The notes below the pieces were generated by a model, which was not told the origin of the DNA, did no database searches, and worked only from the letters and a program-made list of their open reading frames with translations. The translations under genes and the position numbers were made by a program. 64,000 nt of DNA, taken from contig NC_063151.1 in the NCBI RefSeq assembly GCF_020921035.1, forward strand, positions 31,006,934 through 31,070,933, given 5' to 3'. Below are positions 61,875-64,000 of this stretch, in pieces; the stretch's first letter is position 1, and every line of letters begins with the position of its first letter. This DNA is from Rhodamnia argentea (lineage: Eukaryota; Streptophyta; Magnoliopsida; Myrtales; Myrtaceae).

Positions 61875-63950
61875 CTAGGTTGAAATCTCAACCCAGCTTT
61901 TTCCAGCCTCTTTAGTCCCCAGTTTCTTAGCAGATTTTCTCACTTTGGTCAGGTTTGCCCACATACCCAGTGTTGCATAGACGTTTGAGAGCATCACATA
62001 TATAGAAGGGTCTTCTGGAGAGATTGCAAGGAGGTTTTCTGCAATGCCATCAACTAGTTCAGTTTTACCGTGACTTGCACAAGCCTCCAGCAATGAGCAC
62101 CATATGGTTTTATCAGGTTTAAATGGCATACTGGAAATTAATTTTCTTGCCTCTTCAAAATGCCCGAATTGACCAAGAAGATCAACCATGCAGTAGTAAT
62201 GCTCGCAATGAGGTATTAGTCCATATTCACTTCCCATAGAACTGAATACTGTTTTTGCCTCTTCAATAAGACCGGCATGTCTACAGGCCGCAAGAACACC
62301 CAATAAGGTAACTTCATTGGGCTTTTCCCCTGATTGTAACATCTCATAGAACAACCTGATTGCCTCTATTGCCCATCCATTTTGTGCACAACCTGTAATA
62401 ATAGCTGTCCAACAGACAGTTCCCTTTATTAAAGTGCTGCCAAATAGTTTTAAGCCATCCTCAATGTCACCACATTTTGAATACATATCGATTAGAGACG
62501 TAAGAGTAACCTCCTCGAGTTCATACCCACTCTTGACACTCAAAGCATGCACCTGTTTACCATTTCTGATAGATGCTAAACTTGAACAGATTTTTATAGT
62601 GCACGAAATTACAAACTTGTCCACATAAACACCTGAAGCCATCATATGCCTAAACATTGAGAGAGCAAACAAGTCGTACCCCAATTTGGCACATCCTGCA
62701 ATCAAGCCAGACCATGCTAAGATATCTCTTTGTGGAAGTAGGTCAAACAATCTCAATGCAATCTGAATATTCCCATGCTTTGCATATAAATCTACAAGAA
62801 TGCTACCAACAATATAGTCCAATTCATATCCACTGGTAACAACTAAAGCATGTAATTGAAGTGTAAGTCCCAAGTCAAGCAAGCTGAAGCAGGCCTTCAA
62901 ACCACTGCTAAAGGTGTAAGAATTCATGCGCACCCCTGACCAGTAAATTTCCAAGAGCAGTTTGAGAGCAGCCGTGTTGTGTCCACAGGCAACATATCCA
63001 GAGAGTATGGAATTATAAAGAGCCAAAATTTCATGATCTGAAAATCTGAAGCTTGTGCATTCATCAAACACTCTGAGTGCATCACCTAGTTCGTCACATT
63101 GAGAATACATATCAACCAGCGCCGATGCAGAGTAACAACTAGATTCCAGGCCAGACTTAATCAAGTAACCATGAGCTTGTTGCCCAAAAGCTAGCAAACC
63201 AAGAGAACCACAAGTTTTGAGAGCACAGGAGAATGTGAAACCATCAAGCTCTAAACCTTGGTGGTGCATCATATGGACATGTTCCAGTGCACGCGGGCTT
63301 CCCTGATCTGCAAAACCAGCAACGATGCTGTTCCAAGAGACAACATTCCGGCCTGGCATCTGATGAAACAAACTCAACGCCTCGTCCATTAAACCTTCCT
63401 CACAGTACCCGAAGATCATAGTATTCCACGAAACCGATGTCTTCTGCGGTATTTCTCCAAAAACACTCCTGGCATCACTCACACTCCCGCACCTGACATA
63501 CATGTTGATAAGGGAGTTCATCAAAACAGTGTCAGACTCCATCTTAGCTTCGGCAATCCTGCTATGAAGCGTTCTACCCAAATCAAGATCACCCAAGAGA
63601 CCACAAGCTTTCAGAACCGCAGAGTACACGAATTCGTTGGGCGTCTCTGATCCTGACTCCAACATTCGATGGTACAATCTCAGAGCAAGCTCAGGCTCTC
63701 CCATATTAGCATAGGCGGAAACCATGGTACCCCAAGTGACTAGATTCTTGTGGGGCATACCATCAAACAGCTTATATCCATCGCCCAATTCATTGGAACC
63801 CACGTACATGGAGATCAGATTGTTCGCGAAATAAACGTCATCCGAAAGCCCAAGCTTGATCACCCGAGAGTGAACTGATCTTCCAGGTTTGAGAGCTCGA
63901 AAGCGCCGACAGTGGCGCAGAGCCCCCATGAGACAACTGCCCGAGTCCAT
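61875..63950 (-). CDS. Pentatricopeptide repeat protein, PLS class, E subgroup (At4g08210-like)
   Basis: A single uninterrupted frame encodes 691 residues. Repeats of about 31-36 residues run through almost the whole chain, with the hallmark strings SLINMYVRCGSVSDARSVF, VSWNTMIFGYCEEGLMDEA, ALVDMYSQCDELGDALRVF and SLIDMYSKCGDIEDGLKLF. A C-terminal E-type end (from about 600, DPSIYVMLSNVYATLGMW to GKSWVEI) is present and no DYW domain follows. Such proteins bind organellar RNA and the E class usually takes part in C-to-U editing with partner proteins. The sequence closely follows Arabidopsis At4g08210 as I remember it (686 aa). The reading frame extends three bases further to a GTG at 63953, but ATG at 63950 is the likely start. 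The promoter lies beyond the window. Targeting is not obvious from the short N-terminus. Confidence 0.95.
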   Translation of the reverse strand: MDSGSCLMGALRHCRRFRALKPGRSVHSRVIKLGLSDDVYFANNLISMYVGSNELGDGYKLFDGMPHKNLVTWGTMVSAYANMGEPELALRLYHRMLESGSETPNEFVYSAVLKACGLLGDLDLGRTLHSRIAEAKMESDTVLMNSLINMYVRCGSVSDARSVFGEIPQKTSVSWNTMIFGYCEEGLMDEALSLFHQMPGRNVVSWNSIVAGFADQGSPRALEHVHMMHHQGLELDGFTFSCALKTCGSLGLLAFGQQAHGYLIKSGLESSCYSASALVDMYSQCDELGDALRVFDECTSFRFSDHEILALYNSILSGYVACGHNTAALKLLLEIYWSGVRMNSYTFSSGLKACFSLLDLGLTLQLHALVVTSGYELDYIVGSILVDLYAKHGNIQIALRLFDLLPQRDILAWSGLIAGCAKLGYDLFALSMFRHMMASGVYVDKFVISCTIKICSSLASIRNGKQVHALSVKSGYELEEVTLTSLIDMYSKCGDIEDGLKLFGSTLIKGTVCWTAIITGCAQNGWAIEAIRLFYEMLQSGEKPNEVTLLGVLAACRHAGLIEEAKTVFSSMGSEYGLIPHCEHYYCMVDLLGQFGHFEEARKLISSMPFKPDKTIWCSLLEACASHGKTELVDGIAENLLAISPEDPSIYVMLSNVYATLGMWANLTKVRKSAKKLGTKEAGKSWVEIST

Positions 63951-64000
63951 CACTTCCCCTGAAGCTTCAAGAAACTACCTTTGCAACATCATTGCATTTC

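Overview
The window is nuclear DNA from a dicot plant, seen in canonical GT-AG introns, plant-only gene architectures (MORN-repeat PIP5K, PLS-type PPR) and AT-rich intergenic DNA full of non-autonomous transposons. The dominant repeat family, with termini close to GGGAAAATTACCAAAAAAG, and the gene make-up suggest a woody eudicot, possibly Myrtales (Eucalyptus-like). That lineage guess rests on memory and is weak.

Six protein-coding genes are supported, five of them on the minus strand. In order: (1) 1064-4651, a PIP5K9-like phosphatidylinositol-4-phosphate 5-kinase in 8 exons; (2) 21372-29342, an ORP1C-like oxysterol-binding protein in 10 exons; (3) 37927-43769, biotin-protein ligase (HCS1), in which an upstream 5' exon adds an in-frame transit peptide; (4) 44692-49716, an MPS1/TTK-type spindle checkpoint kinase in 6 exons; (5) 55099-56947 on the plus strand, a plant-specific C2H2 zinc-finger protein with a PARP-like C-terminal half; (6) 61875-63950, an intronless E-type PPR protein resembling Arabidopsis At4g08210. 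All splice junctions were joined by hand; reading frame is kept throughout and predicted lengths match the families. The genes do not form a pathway. ORP1C and the PPR gene are also close neighbours in Arabidopsis by locus number (At4g08180 and At4g08210, from memory), so part of the order may be ancient.

Between the genes (5-21 kb, 30-37 kb, 50-55 kb, 57-62 kb) no further credible gene was found. These stretches hold a family of foldback, Mutator-like MITEs with long terminal inverted repeats (9-bp target duplications readable at four copies), a hAT-like MITE with a perfect 8-bp target duplication nested in another element, other TIR elements built on the same internal plan, a tRNA-derived SINE, two local tandem duplications and many microsatellites. 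Intron 2 of the ORP gene holds a rearranged plastid insertion that joins matK and ndhB fragments.
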